The notes under the pieces were generated by a model that saw nothing but the letters and a program-made list of their open reading frames with translations, was not told where the DNA came from and searched no databases. Source: Flammeovirga agarivorans (GTDB lineage Bacteria > Bacteroidota > Bacteroidia > Cytophagales > Flammeovirgaceae). Taken from it: a DNA stretch of 64,000 nucleotides. The translations under genes were made by a program, and so were the position numbers. The first letter of the stretch is position 1; each line of letters starts with the position of its first letter. The DNA lies in assembly GCF_012641475.1 (NCBI RefSeq), contig NZ_JABAIL010000002.1, forward strand, positions 1 to 64,000. The letters are read 5' to 3'. Positions 42,971 through 50,912 of this stretch are shown piece by piece.

Positions 42971-44383
42971 ATGCTTTCATTTTTTAAGATTAACGATCCG
43001 CTACGTTTAATTGTACTCTTTATATTATTGGTGATCATAAGATTACCAATTTGGTTAAGTGATATCCCATTACTTACGGAAGAAATACATTGGCTCACGT
43101 TAGGAGAAAAATTGGCAGAAGGTAAAGCAATGTACAGAGATGTCTGGGATAACATTGCTCCTTTATCAGCAGGTGTATATTGGTTTGCTGCAAAGTTTCT
43201 AGGAGGTTCAAGAACATCTTTATTTGTTATTGCAGCTTTCCTAACCGCTTTACAATCACTTCTCTTCAACTCTATGATGAACAGAAGTGAAGCATACAAG
43301 CAAAAGACTTTTATTCCTGGATTTACCTTCCTTATCTTTTCTAATATGAGCTTCGATTTTATGACGCTCTCTCCTGCATTAATCTCTTTAACTTTCTTAC
43401 TGATGGGATTAAGGAGTTTACTAAGAATGGAAAGAACAGATACTGAACAAAGTATTTTAAATACAGGATTATTTTTTGGGTTAGCTTCTTTAGCCTACCT
43501 ACCCTCTTTCTCATTTCTATTAATGGGTATTTTTGCCCTAGCATCTTTTAGAGTATCATCCTTCCAACGTTTATTCTTAGCATTTATAGGCTTTACTATT
43601 GTCTGGGGAGGATACTTAATCTATTTATATTACATCGAAGCATTACAAAGCTTTATCAAATGTTGTTTCCTATCATTAGGATGGAATGATCATATCTTTA
43701 TTCAAACTTGGGATCAACTATTAATTCTAATGGTTATTCCAGCCATAATATTTGTTCTTGGCGCTCTGAAGACCTTCTCATATAATGCTTTCGTCAATTC
43801 ACAGCAATCTATCCAACAAGTGATGCTCATTTGGGTCATTACTGCAATTTTAAGCTTAGTCTTCTCATTATACACAACATCATTTCAGCTGATCCTTTTT
43901 GTACCTTCACTTGCTTTCTTTAGTGCACATGAACTTCTATTGATCAGAAGGTCCATGTTTGGTGAATTAACTTTATGGATTTATTCAACAGTATTGTTAG
44001 TCATTATGTATGCTACAGCTTTTACTGTTTTACCTAAGAAAATTGAATCACCATATACTAACTCGTTTTCTGTAGAGGTCCCAAATTTTGATGAGTATGG
44101 CGAAAAAATTCTGATTTTTGGTGATGATTTCAACTATCTCAAAGAGCATAAATTGGCCACAGGGTATTTGAATTGGGATGTTAGTAAAAACTTTTTTGAT
44201 AAGATTGACTCCTATGATGAAATCAGAGCGATCTATAATGCATTCGAAGAAGATATGCCCGATGCCATCGTTGACTTAAATGGAAAAGGTGCTGAAGTTT
44301 TAGAGTACCTAACGATAATTAAGACTCAATACTCTAAAAATCAACTAGATAATGGCGTAACTATATACGCAAAGATAAAATAA
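42971..44383 (+). CDS. Polytopic membrane protein, GT-C glycosyltransferase-like
   Basis: This 470-residue protein has about ten membrane helices and a short C-terminal soluble part. The first extracytoplasmic loop carries LLTEEIHWLTLGEKLAEGKA, then YRDVWDNIAPLSAGVYW. An acidic pair just after the first helix is the hallmark of GT-C fold enzymes, which use polyprenyl-phosphate sugars. No more specific family motif is recognised, so the donor and acceptor are unknown. The gene follows rbfA closely on the same strand. Confidence 0.65.
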   Translation: MLSFFKINDPLRLIVLFILLVIIRLPIWLSDIPLLTEEIHWLTLGEKLAEGKAMYRDVWDNIAPLSAGVYWFAAKFLGGSRTSLFVIAAFLTALQSLLFNSMMNRSEAYKQKTFIPGFTFLIFSNMSFDFMTLSPALISLTFLLMGLRSLLRMERTDTEQSILNTGLFFGLASLAYLPSFSFLLMGIFALASFRVSSFQRLFLAFIGFTIVWGGYLIYLYYIEALQSFIKCCFLSLGWNDHIFIQTWDQLLILMVIPAIIFVLGALKTFSYNAFVNSQQSIQQVMLIWVITAILSLVFSLYTTSFQLILFVPSLAFFSAHELLLIRRSMFGELTLWIYSTVLLVIMYATAFTVLPKKIESPYTNSFSVEVPNFDEYGEKILIFGDDFNYLKEHKLATGYLNWDVSKNFFDKIDSYDEIRAIYNAFEEDMPDAIVDLNGKGAEVLEYLTIIKTQYSKNQLDNGVTIYAKIK

Positions 44384-44395
44384 TTCACTTTTTCC

Positions 44396-44425
44396 TTTGG
44401 ATAATAAGAAGAGGTCGTATATTTG
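44396..44425 (+). promoter_or_regulatory. Good sigma-A-type promoter of the DUF1338 gene
   Basis: TTTG (44396-44399), an 18-base spacer, then TATATTTG (44418-44425) match the Bacteroidota -33/-7 consensus with normal spacing. It is the cleanest promoter I see in the window. The expected start of transcription is about 75 bases before the ATG at 44509, leaving a moderately long leader. Confidence 0.6.
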
Positions 44426-44508
44426 CACTATCAATTAAATGTATTTTTTACATTTACAAAAACACAACACATACTTTACACACCTATTACGTCCATTTTT
44501 ATAAACAC

Positions 44509-45312
44509 ATGGAAAATATCGTTGACCAACTTTGGAATGAGTACATCAAAGTGACTCCTTCCGCTGCGAAAATTCAATCTATTTTCGAAAAAGAAGGAGA
44601 AACTGTAGCGAATGATCATATCGCAATTCGTACTTTCAATCACCCTTCTGTAAATGTTGAGCAATTGTCTGCACCTTTTATTGCCATTGGTTATGAAAAG
44701 CAAGGAGAATATATTTTCGAGGCAAAAAAACTAAAGGCTGCTCACTACGAACACAGAACTGACAAAGACATGCCTAAAATTTTCATTTCTGAATTAAGGC
44801 TTGAACTTTGCTCTGAATTCGTTCAAGAAGTTGCTGATTCTGTAATTGAAGCTTCTGAAGTAAATCATTACAGCAAAAACGAACTACTATTGCAAGGAAG
44901 AACTTGGGGACTTCCATCGCATAAAATTTATGAAAGATTACTAGAGGAATCTGAATATGCTGCTTGGATGTATGTATTTGGTTTTAGAGCCAACCACTTC
45001 ACTATCCACTGTAACAAATTGAATCATTTCGATTCATTAATGGCAGTAAACAATTTCCTTAAAGATAATGGCTTTGAGATGAACACTTCTGGTGGTGAAA
45101 TCAAAGGGTCTAAAGAGCAGCTACTTGAGCAATCAAGTATTTTAGCTGACAAAATGAATATCGAATTCCAAGAAGGAACTTATGAAATTCCATCTTGTTA
45201 TTACGAATTCGCAAAGCGCTACCCAATGAAAAACGGGGAGCTATTTGAAGGTTTTATCGCATCGTCTGCTGATAAAATCTTTGAGAGTACTGATACTGTG
45301 CTTTCGAAGTAA
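44509..45312 (+). CDS. DUF1338 enzyme (2-oxoadipate dioxygenase/decarboxylase-like)
   Basis: This 267-residue cytoplasmic protein is of the DUF1338 family. Characterised members (HglS, YdcJ) are Fe(II) enzymes that convert 2-oxoadipate to D-2-hydroxyglutarate in lysine breakdown. Candidate metal ligands are His37 (NDHIAIRTF), His163 (ANHFTIHC) and Glu233 (YYEFAKRYP), comparable in order to the two His and one Glu of HglS. It is much shorter than HglS (about 460 residues), as is usual for the Bacteroidota branch, so the substrate could differ. It is transcribed alone from a strong promoter and ends at a terminator. Confidence 0.85.
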   Translation: MENIVDQLWNEYIKVTPSAAKIQSIFEKEGETVANDHIAIRTFNHPSVNVEQLSAPFIAIGYEKQGEYIFEAKKLKAAHYEHRTDKDMPKIFISELRLELCSEFVQEVADSVIEASEVNHYSKNELLLQGRTWGLPSHKIYERLLEESEYAAWMYVFGFRANHFTIHCNKLNHFDSLMAVNNFLKDNGFEMNTSGGEIKGSKEQLLEQSSILADKMNIEFQEGTYEIPSCYYEFAKRYPMKNGELFEGFIASSADKIFESTDTVLSK

Positions 45313-45381
45313 ACACAACGTACGGGAAAACTCCTATTCTAACCAATTCAAATTATTATAGACTTTATTGAACTTAGTAAA

Positions 45382-45416
45382 AACCCTATCAATTTTTATT
45401 GATAGGGTTCTTTTTT
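45382..45416 (+). terminator. Terminator after the DUF1338 gene
   Basis: An 11-bp stem, AACCCTATCAA (45382-45392) with TTGATAGGGTT (45399-45409), has a 6-base loop followed by CTTTTTT. The tail touches the stop codon of the convergent gene at 45415. Confidence 0.85.
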
Positions 45417-46383
45417 ATAATACGACTACTATTTTTCCTTTTGCTTTATTGTCTTCCATATACTGATGAGCTTCAGCAACTTCATTTAAGGAGTAAACTT
45501 TATCAATATTTAGTTTAATCTCCCCTTTTTCCACTGCTTGAATAAATTCATGGAGCATAGATGTATTGATATTACTTGCTTCTCCCATGTATACCGTCAG
45601 TCTACCTAGCGAAGGTATATCTCCCATGGGTTCAAAATGATCGAAAGACCACGAGTTTCCTAAAATCCCTGTCATGCAAACCGTTCCTTTAGTACGGATA
45701 CATTTCAAGGAATCTTTTAATGTCTGAGTACCTATCAATTCTAAAACTTTATCCACCCCATTAGGGTATTCCTCCTTCAATTTTTGGTAGATCTCTCCAT
45801 TATCAATAATAACCTTATCAGCTCCATTACTTCTTAAAGTTTGGGACTTCTTTTCATTTCTAGTGGTAGAAACCACTTCAGCTCCTATCACTTTGGCTAA
45901 TTGACAAGCAAGCATTCCAATAGATGATGTTCCTCCGCGAATTAATAAAACTTCATCTTTCTGAAGTTCTAATGCTTGATGTAAAGATCCCGATACTGTC
46001 TGAAACATCTCAGGAATTGCTCCAAGTGTTTCCCAAGACAATGAACTATCAAATGCGAAAACTGAGGAATGTGGAATTAGGGTATATTCTGCATACCCAC
46101 CATCAAAGAACCTTCCCATACCACCCATTAGTGCCATCACTTTTTGTCCTTTTTGATAAACTCCATCAATATCTTCTTCAACAATTCCGACACATTCAAT
46201 TCCTTGAATCCTTGGAAATTCTACTCCAGGTGAGTCTCCTCTTCTTGTAAATAACTCTGATCTATTTAATCCAAAGGCTTTCACCTGTATCAGTACATGA
46301 CCTGTTTTTGATTTTGGCTTTTCTACATCAGTATAAACAATTTGAGTAGGATCTCCTGGTTTTTGGGTGATAGCTGCTTTCAT
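45415..46383 (-). CDS. Zinc-independent MDR oxidoreductase (quinone-reductase-like)
   Basis: This 322-residue medium-chain reductase has an N-terminal GroES-like domain (VLIQVKAFGLNRSELFTRRG, GIECVGIVEE) and a Rossmann domain with LLIRGGTSSIGMLACQLAKV (nucleotide-binding, GGTSSIG in place of the usual GAaGGVG). It lacks the zinc-binding Cys/His set of alcohol dehydrogenases, which places it with NADPH:quinone reductases and enoyl reductases. The substrate is unknown. It is convergent with the DUF1338 gene. Confidence 0.88.
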   Translation of the reverse strand: MKAAITQKPGDPTQIVYTDVEKPKSKTGHVLIQVKAFGLNRSELFTRRGDSPGVEFPRIQGIECVGIVEEDIDGVYQKGQKVMALMGGMGRFFDGGYAEYTLIPHSSVFAFDSSLSWETLGAIPEMFQTVSGSLHQALELQKDEVLLIRGGTSSIGMLACQLAKVIGAEVVSTTRNEKKSQTLRSNGADKVIIDNGEIYQKLKEEYPNGVDKVLELIGTQTLKDSLKCIRTKGTVCMTGILGNSWSFDHFEPMGDIPSLGRLTVYMGEASNINTSMLHEFIQAVEKGEIKLNIDKVYSLNEVAEAHQYMEDNKAKGKIVVVL

Positions 46384-46436
46384 ACTTTTAGTTATATTTA
46401 ATTCAATTCAACAATGTATAGATTACTAGAAAAAAC

Positions 46437-46910
46437 TCACGATGAAAACTCAACAAGTTGTTGAAATATATCTTTTTTGAAAAAACTTTTTCCTGATTTA
46501 AAATTGGATGCTGAAATATCAAACTTCACCATTTCTCCATTAAAGGTACAAATACAAACATTGGCCATTCTAACCACGACTTCCTTACCATTTTTATCAA
46601 TATTTACTGACTCTTTTATCTTAAATGAAATAAGATCAATTTCATTAAATGGAATAAGGGTAATTTTTCTCTCTATTCTCTTATTCAAATAGATACACAA
46701 ACCCTTATGAAAGACCTCAATATTAATGTTATTGGATTTAATTTTAATACTATGAATAGTATCAAAATCATGAATTCCAGACCTATATGTAAAAGCAGGA
46801 GAACCGGAACCTCTCGCTTTTATCTTTTCAAAAAAAGTGAATGGCTCTCCGATATAAGCAGTAATTTTATTATGTAGATTTTGGGTTCTTTCTATTAGAT
46901 ATGTTTTCAA
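46437..46910 (-). CDS. Hypothetical protein
   Basis: This 157-residue protein is not recognised. It has no signal peptide or membrane segment. It is predicted mainly beta (for example INIEVFHKGLCIYLNKRIER, VVVRMANVCICTFNGEMVKF), with a C-terminal helix near the end. Composition is Lys/Ile/Asn-rich like its neighbours. The coding call rests on an open frame in a gap between two same-strand genes and a plausible protein. It lies between a terminator of the UbiA gene and the MDR oxidoreductase gene. Confidence 0.55.
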   Translation of the reverse strand: MKTYLIERTQNLHNKITAYIGEPFTFFEKIKARGSGSPAFTYRSGIHDFDTIHSIKIKSNNINIEVFHKGLCIYLNKRIERKITLIPFNEIDLISFKIKESVNIDKNGKEVVVRMANVCICTFNGEMVKFDISASNFKSGKSFFKKDIFQQLVEFSS

Positions 46911-46972
46911 AGTAGTTCAAAATGTGGGATATATAAATATAATAGCATGATAGTAATAATTGAATGGATAAC

Positions 46973-47008
46973 AAAAAAGGTCTATCCTTTTATCATGGAT
47001 AAACCTTT
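46973..47008 (-). terminator. Terminator of polA-ubiA
   Basis: On the minus strand, AAAGGTTTATCC pairs with GGATAGACCTTT (one wobble), followed by a T-run (A-run at 46973-46978 on the plus strand). It lies 6 bases after the UbiA stop. Confidence 0.75.
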
Positions 47009-47013
47009 GTTGA

Positions 47014-47898
47014 TTAGATAAATAGCATTCCTAAAATTCCTGCTATCATATAATATTTTATCATTGCACTCAAGACTGAATAATCTTTTGACTTATTCGC
47101 TTTGTAAAGTCTAAACATGATATAGAATGCTGGTATCGACAAGAAAATAAAATAATACTGAAAATATAATTGCGACATTCTTGATATCATTCCAATCGAA
47201 ATCACGATAAAAAGAACGAACAACATATAAATTAATTTTTTAGTCTTCTGATCACCCCATATTATAGGTAGTGTTTTACAACCAAACTTAGCATCGCCTT
47301 CTTTATCTTCTAAATCTTTTATTACTTCTCTGATTAACGAGACAAAAAACGCAAATATTCCGAATTGATATATTGCTTTATTATGTTCTGCAAAGTAAAT
47401 ATTAATCAGAAAAATAGAGATCGAAGTCATAGCAGCAACACTAATATTCCCAATAAATGCTCTCCTTTTTAGATCATTAGAATACAACCACAACCAAAAA
47501 GTAACGAAGAAACATACCGTACCTACCTCCTTTGATAGTATTAATCCGATAACAATACCAATAAAATTAAAGATGGTATGCGTAAAAATGGCTACTCGCC
47601 TTTTCATTACTTTACCTATTACCTGCTTTTTAGGTTTATTGATAGCATCAATCTTAATATCATAATAATCATTGATGATATACCCTGCTGCCGCAATAAG
47701 CATAGTTGATAAGCATAGTAACCAAAATCCGATATCTTGAAACATCAGTTTCCAATCAGATTTTGGGCCAATCAAAAATATTCGTCCCATCCATTGTGTC
47801 AGCAGTATGATCAACAGATTTTTGAAACGTATTAATTTTAGGAAGTCTGTAACTCCTATAAAGAATGATTTTTCTGTATTAGGCGTGGTTGCTTGCAT
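47014..47898 (-). CDS. UbiA-family prenyltransferase (geranylgeranylglycerol-phosphate type)
   Basis: This 294-residue protein has about eight or nine membrane helices and two Asp-rich motifs. The first is in helix 2-3 (NDYYDIKID, residues 76-84), the second in REVIKDLEDKEGDAKFGCKT. These bind the prenyl diphosphate through Mg2+. The sequence style matches Bacteroidota homologues annotated as geranylgeranylglycerol-phosphate geranylgeranyltransferase. A role in menaquinone or another prenyl lipid cannot be excluded. polA ends 4 bases upstream, so the two are co-transcribed. Confidence 0.85.
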   Translation of the reverse strand: MQATTPNTEKSFFIGVTDFLKLIRFKNLLIILLTQWMGRIFLIGPKSDWKLMFQDIGFWLLCLSTMLIAAAGYIINDYYDIKIDAINKPKKQVIGKVMKRRVAIFTHTIFNFIGIVIGLILSKEVGTVCFFVTFWLWLYSNDLKRRAFIGNISVAAMTSISIFLINIYFAEHNKAIYQFGIFAFFVSLIREVIKDLEDKEGDAKFGCKTLPIIWGDQKTKKLIYMLFVLFIVISIGMISRMSQLYFQYYFIFLSIPAFYIMFRLYKANKSKDYSVLSAMIKYYMIAGILGMLFI

Positions 47899-47902
47899 TA
47901 TG

Positions 47903-50692
47903 TTAGTGTGCTTCTAGCCAGTTTGCACCTTCTCCAACTTCTACCTCTAATGGTACAGCGATCTTGAAGGCACTCTCCATTAATTCTTGAACTTTATTTT
48001 TCATCAATTCAAACTCATCTTTGTGTACATCGAAAATCAATTCGTCATGAACTTGCATGATCATTTTTGATTTTAAATCTTGAGTACTCATCCAAGCTTG
48101 AATATCTATCATCGCTTTTTTGATAATATCAGCTGCGGTACCTTGAATTGGTGCATTGATGGCGTTTCTTTCTGCCATTCCTCTTACCGTAAAGTTTCTT
48201 GAGTTGATATCTCTTAGGTAACGTCTACGTCCCATTAAGGTCTCAACATACTCCACTTCTCTAGCTTTATTGATGACATCATCCATATATTTTTTCACAG
48301 ATGGAAATTCTTCAAAATATGCATCGATAAGTTGTTTTGCTTCAGATCTTGGAATATCTAACTGCTGAGATAATCCGAACGCTGAAACACCATAGATAAT
48401 ACCAAAGTTAGCTGTTTTAGCTTTTCGTCTCATATCAGAGTCTACCTCAGACTCTTCTACTTTGAATACTTTTGCTGCTGTAGCGGTGTGAATATCTTTA
48501 CCTTGTTTAAAGGCTTCAATCATAGATGTATCACCACTAAATGCCGCCATAATTCTCAACTCTACTTGAGAGTAATCGGCCGCCATAAATATATAATCTT
48601 CATTTCTAGCAACAAACGCCTTTCTTATTTCCTTACCTCTCGAAGATCGTATAGGAATATTTTGTAAGTTAGGATCTGTTGAACTCAAACGTCCAGTTGC
48701 TGCTACAGCTTGATTATAAGTAGTATGTACTCTTCCATCTGTTTTGGTTAACTTAGGAAGTGCATCAACATACGTACTTTTTAATTTATTTAGCTGACGG
48801 AAATCTAATATTTTCCCAACAATTTCATGCTCTTTTAAACCTTGAAGAATCTCTTCACCTGTAGCATATTGCCCAGTTTTTGTCTTCTTTGGTTTATCAA
48901 CTAGTTTCATCTTTTCGAATAAGATTACTCCTAATTGCTTTGGTGATGAAATGGTAAACTCTTCACCAGCCAACTGATAAATATCTTTTTCCAGCTCATC
49001 GATCTGTTCACCAAGGGTAACAGAATATGTTTCTAAAGAATTTGAATCTAGATTCACCCCTTCTTTTTCCATTAAACGAAGTATCTCCATTAATGGGATT
49101 TCCAAATCATTAAATAAAGATTCTACACCTTTTTCACTTAAGATTGGCGAAAGTTTTTCCTTTAATTGTAATGTAACATCTGCATCTTCACATGCATATT
49201 CATACACCTCATGAGCAGGAATGTCTCTCATGTTTTTTTGTTTCTTTCCTTTCTTACCTAAAATTGTTTCAATCGAAACGGGTTTATAATTTAAGTAAGC
49301 TTCAGAAAGCGTATCCATATTATGACGCTTATCTGGTTCGATAAGGTAATGAGCAAGCATGGTATCAAAGAATGGACCTTTGACTTGAACATCTAAATTG
49401 TCTAATACTTGGATATCATATTTTAAATTCTGCCCAATTTTAAGAATTTTCTCATTATTGAAAACTTCAGTAAAATGAGCTAATGTTTTTATTGCTTCCT
49501 CTTTTTCTAAAGATAAAGGAACGTAATACCCTTCATCTTTTTTTGTAGAGAAAGAGATACCTACTGGCTGAGCCTCTAGTGAGTCTAAGGATGTGGTTTC
49601 AGTATCAAACGCCAATTCTGTCTTGCTTAGAAGGTAATCGGCTAATTCTTTACAACGCTCATCAGAATCAATCAATCTATAGTTTTTATCAATAGTATTA
49701 ATGTCATCAATACGGATTTCTACAGGAATTTCTTCTGATTCTGTTTCTATTTTTGTTGCTGCTTTAGGTGCTCCTCCAAATAAGGATGTTTGCTCGCCTG
49801 GTTTTGGTGCAACTTTCTTAGGTTTTTCACCTGGGAAAACTCTTTGCAATAAAGTCTTAAACTCTAAATCATTAAAGATTTTAACAAGCTCTTCCTTATT
49901 TGGTTCTTGAACTTTTAATGCTTCCTCATCAAAAACAACTGGTACATCTAATTTAATTGTAGCCAATTCTTTCGATAAAATTGCTTGCTCTTTATTATCC
50001 TGAACTCTTTCTTTTAATTTCCCTTTGAGTTTATCGACATTATCGATAATACCTTCAACAGTAGAATATTCTTTTAATAACTTGACCGCTGTTTTAGGAC
50101 CAACTCCAGGTACACCTGGGATATTATCTACAGCATCACCTTGAAGGCCTAATAAATCTATAACTTGATCGATTCTATCTAAATCGAATTTTTCTAAAAC
50201 TTCTTTTGGTCCAAGAATTTCAATTCCTCCTTTTGTTGATGGACGATATAAAAATGTGTTTTCATCTACCAACTGTGCATAATCTTTATCAGGTGTCATC
50301 ATAAACGTCTGAAACCCGCTAGCTGATGCTTTTTTTGCTAATGTACCAATCACATCATCTGCCTCAAACCCTTCTTTTTCAATTCGTGGGATATTGAAAG
50401 CATCAACAATCTTCTTAACAATTGGTATAGCTATTGAAATGTCCTCTGGTGTTTCCTGTCTATTCGCTTTATACTCTTTGTACATTTCATGTCTAAAAGT
50501 AGGTGCGGATAAATCAAAAGAAACAGCAATATGTGTTGGATTCTGCTTTTTGAGAATTTCCAAAAGAGAATTTACAAATCCCATAGGGGCACTTGTATTA
50601 ACTCCTTTAGAATTAATACGTGGATTACGAATTAAAGCGAAGTGGGCACGAAATATAAGTGCCATACCATCAAGCAGAAAAAGTTTTTTCAT
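47903..50692 (-). CDS. polA: DNA polymerase I
   Basis: This 929-residue enzyme starts at ATG 50692 (KKLFLLDGMALIFRAHFAL). A longer frame from 50779 adds 29 lysine/arginine-rich, non-conserved residues. It has a 5'-nuclease domain (about 1-290, with DLLGLQGDAVDNIPGVPGVG), a linker and a 3'-5' exonuclease domain whose three motifs look intact (FDTETTSLDS, NLKYDIQVL and YACEDADVTL). The polymerase domain shows motif A DYSQVELRIMA, motif B RRKAKTANFGIIYG and motif C QVHDELIFDV. It fills gaps after primer removal and in repair. It is followed after 4 bases by the UbiA gene. Confidence 0.96.
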   Translation of the reverse strand: MKKLFLLDGMALIFRAHFALIRNPRINSKGVNTSAPMGFVNSLLEILKKQNPTHIAVSFDLSAPTFRHEMYKEYKANRQETPEDISIAIPIVKKIVDAFNIPRIEKEGFEADDVIGTLAKKASASGFQTFMMTPDKDYAQLVDENTFLYRPSTKGGIEILGPKEVLEKFDLDRIDQVIDLLGLQGDAVDNIPGVPGVGPKTAVKLLKEYSTVEGIIDNVDKLKGKLKERVQDNKEQAILSKELATIKLDVPVVFDEEALKVQEPNKEELVKIFNDLEFKTLLQRVFPGEKPKKVAPKPGEQTSLFGGAPKAATKIETESEEIPVEIRIDDINTIDKNYRLIDSDERCKELADYLLSKTELAFDTETTSLDSLEAQPVGISFSTKKDEGYYVPLSLEKEEAIKTLAHFTEVFNNEKILKIGQNLKYDIQVLDNLDVQVKGPFFDTMLAHYLIEPDKRHNMDTLSEAYLNYKPVSIETILGKKGKKQKNMRDIPAHEVYEYACEDADVTLQLKEKLSPILSEKGVESLFNDLEIPLMEILRLMEKEGVNLDSNSLETYSVTLGEQIDELEKDIYQLAGEEFTISSPKQLGVILFEKMKLVDKPKKTKTGQYATGEEILQGLKEHEIVGKILDFRQLNKLKSTYVDALPKLTKTDGRVHTTYNQAVAATGRLSSTDPNLQNIPIRSSRGKEIRKAFVARNEDYIFMAADYSQVELRIMAAFSGDTSMIEAFKQGKDIHTATAAKVFKVEESEVDSDMRRKAKTANFGIIYGVSAFGLSQQLDIPRSEAKQLIDAYFEEFPSVKKYMDDVINKAREVEYVETLMGRRRYLRDINSRNFTVRGMAERNAINAPIQGTAADIIKKAMIDIQAWMSTQDLKSKMIMQVHDELIFDVHKDEFELMKNKVQELMESAFKIAVPLEVEVGEGANWLEAH

Positions 50693-50912
50693 ATTTTTTT
50701 TGTTCAAAGGACGAGAACAACTATTAAATTTGCGACGTTTGTCAAAATTCTTGTTTGTGCGAATATACAAAGAGCACACGTAACAATAAGGATTCTAACT
50801 AATGATTTTTAATGAAACAACATATCATTCATTGGTATTGAATAAGTTTCATTTCTTTGTATCGGTCTAAAAATTGATCGGTAAAAATGAATATTAATTA
50901 AAAGAGAAAGAA

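Noticed and set aside
50693-50779. Longer N-terminus for polA
   Set aside because: The extra residues are basic and not conserved, while the usual start MKKLFLLDG fits at 50692.
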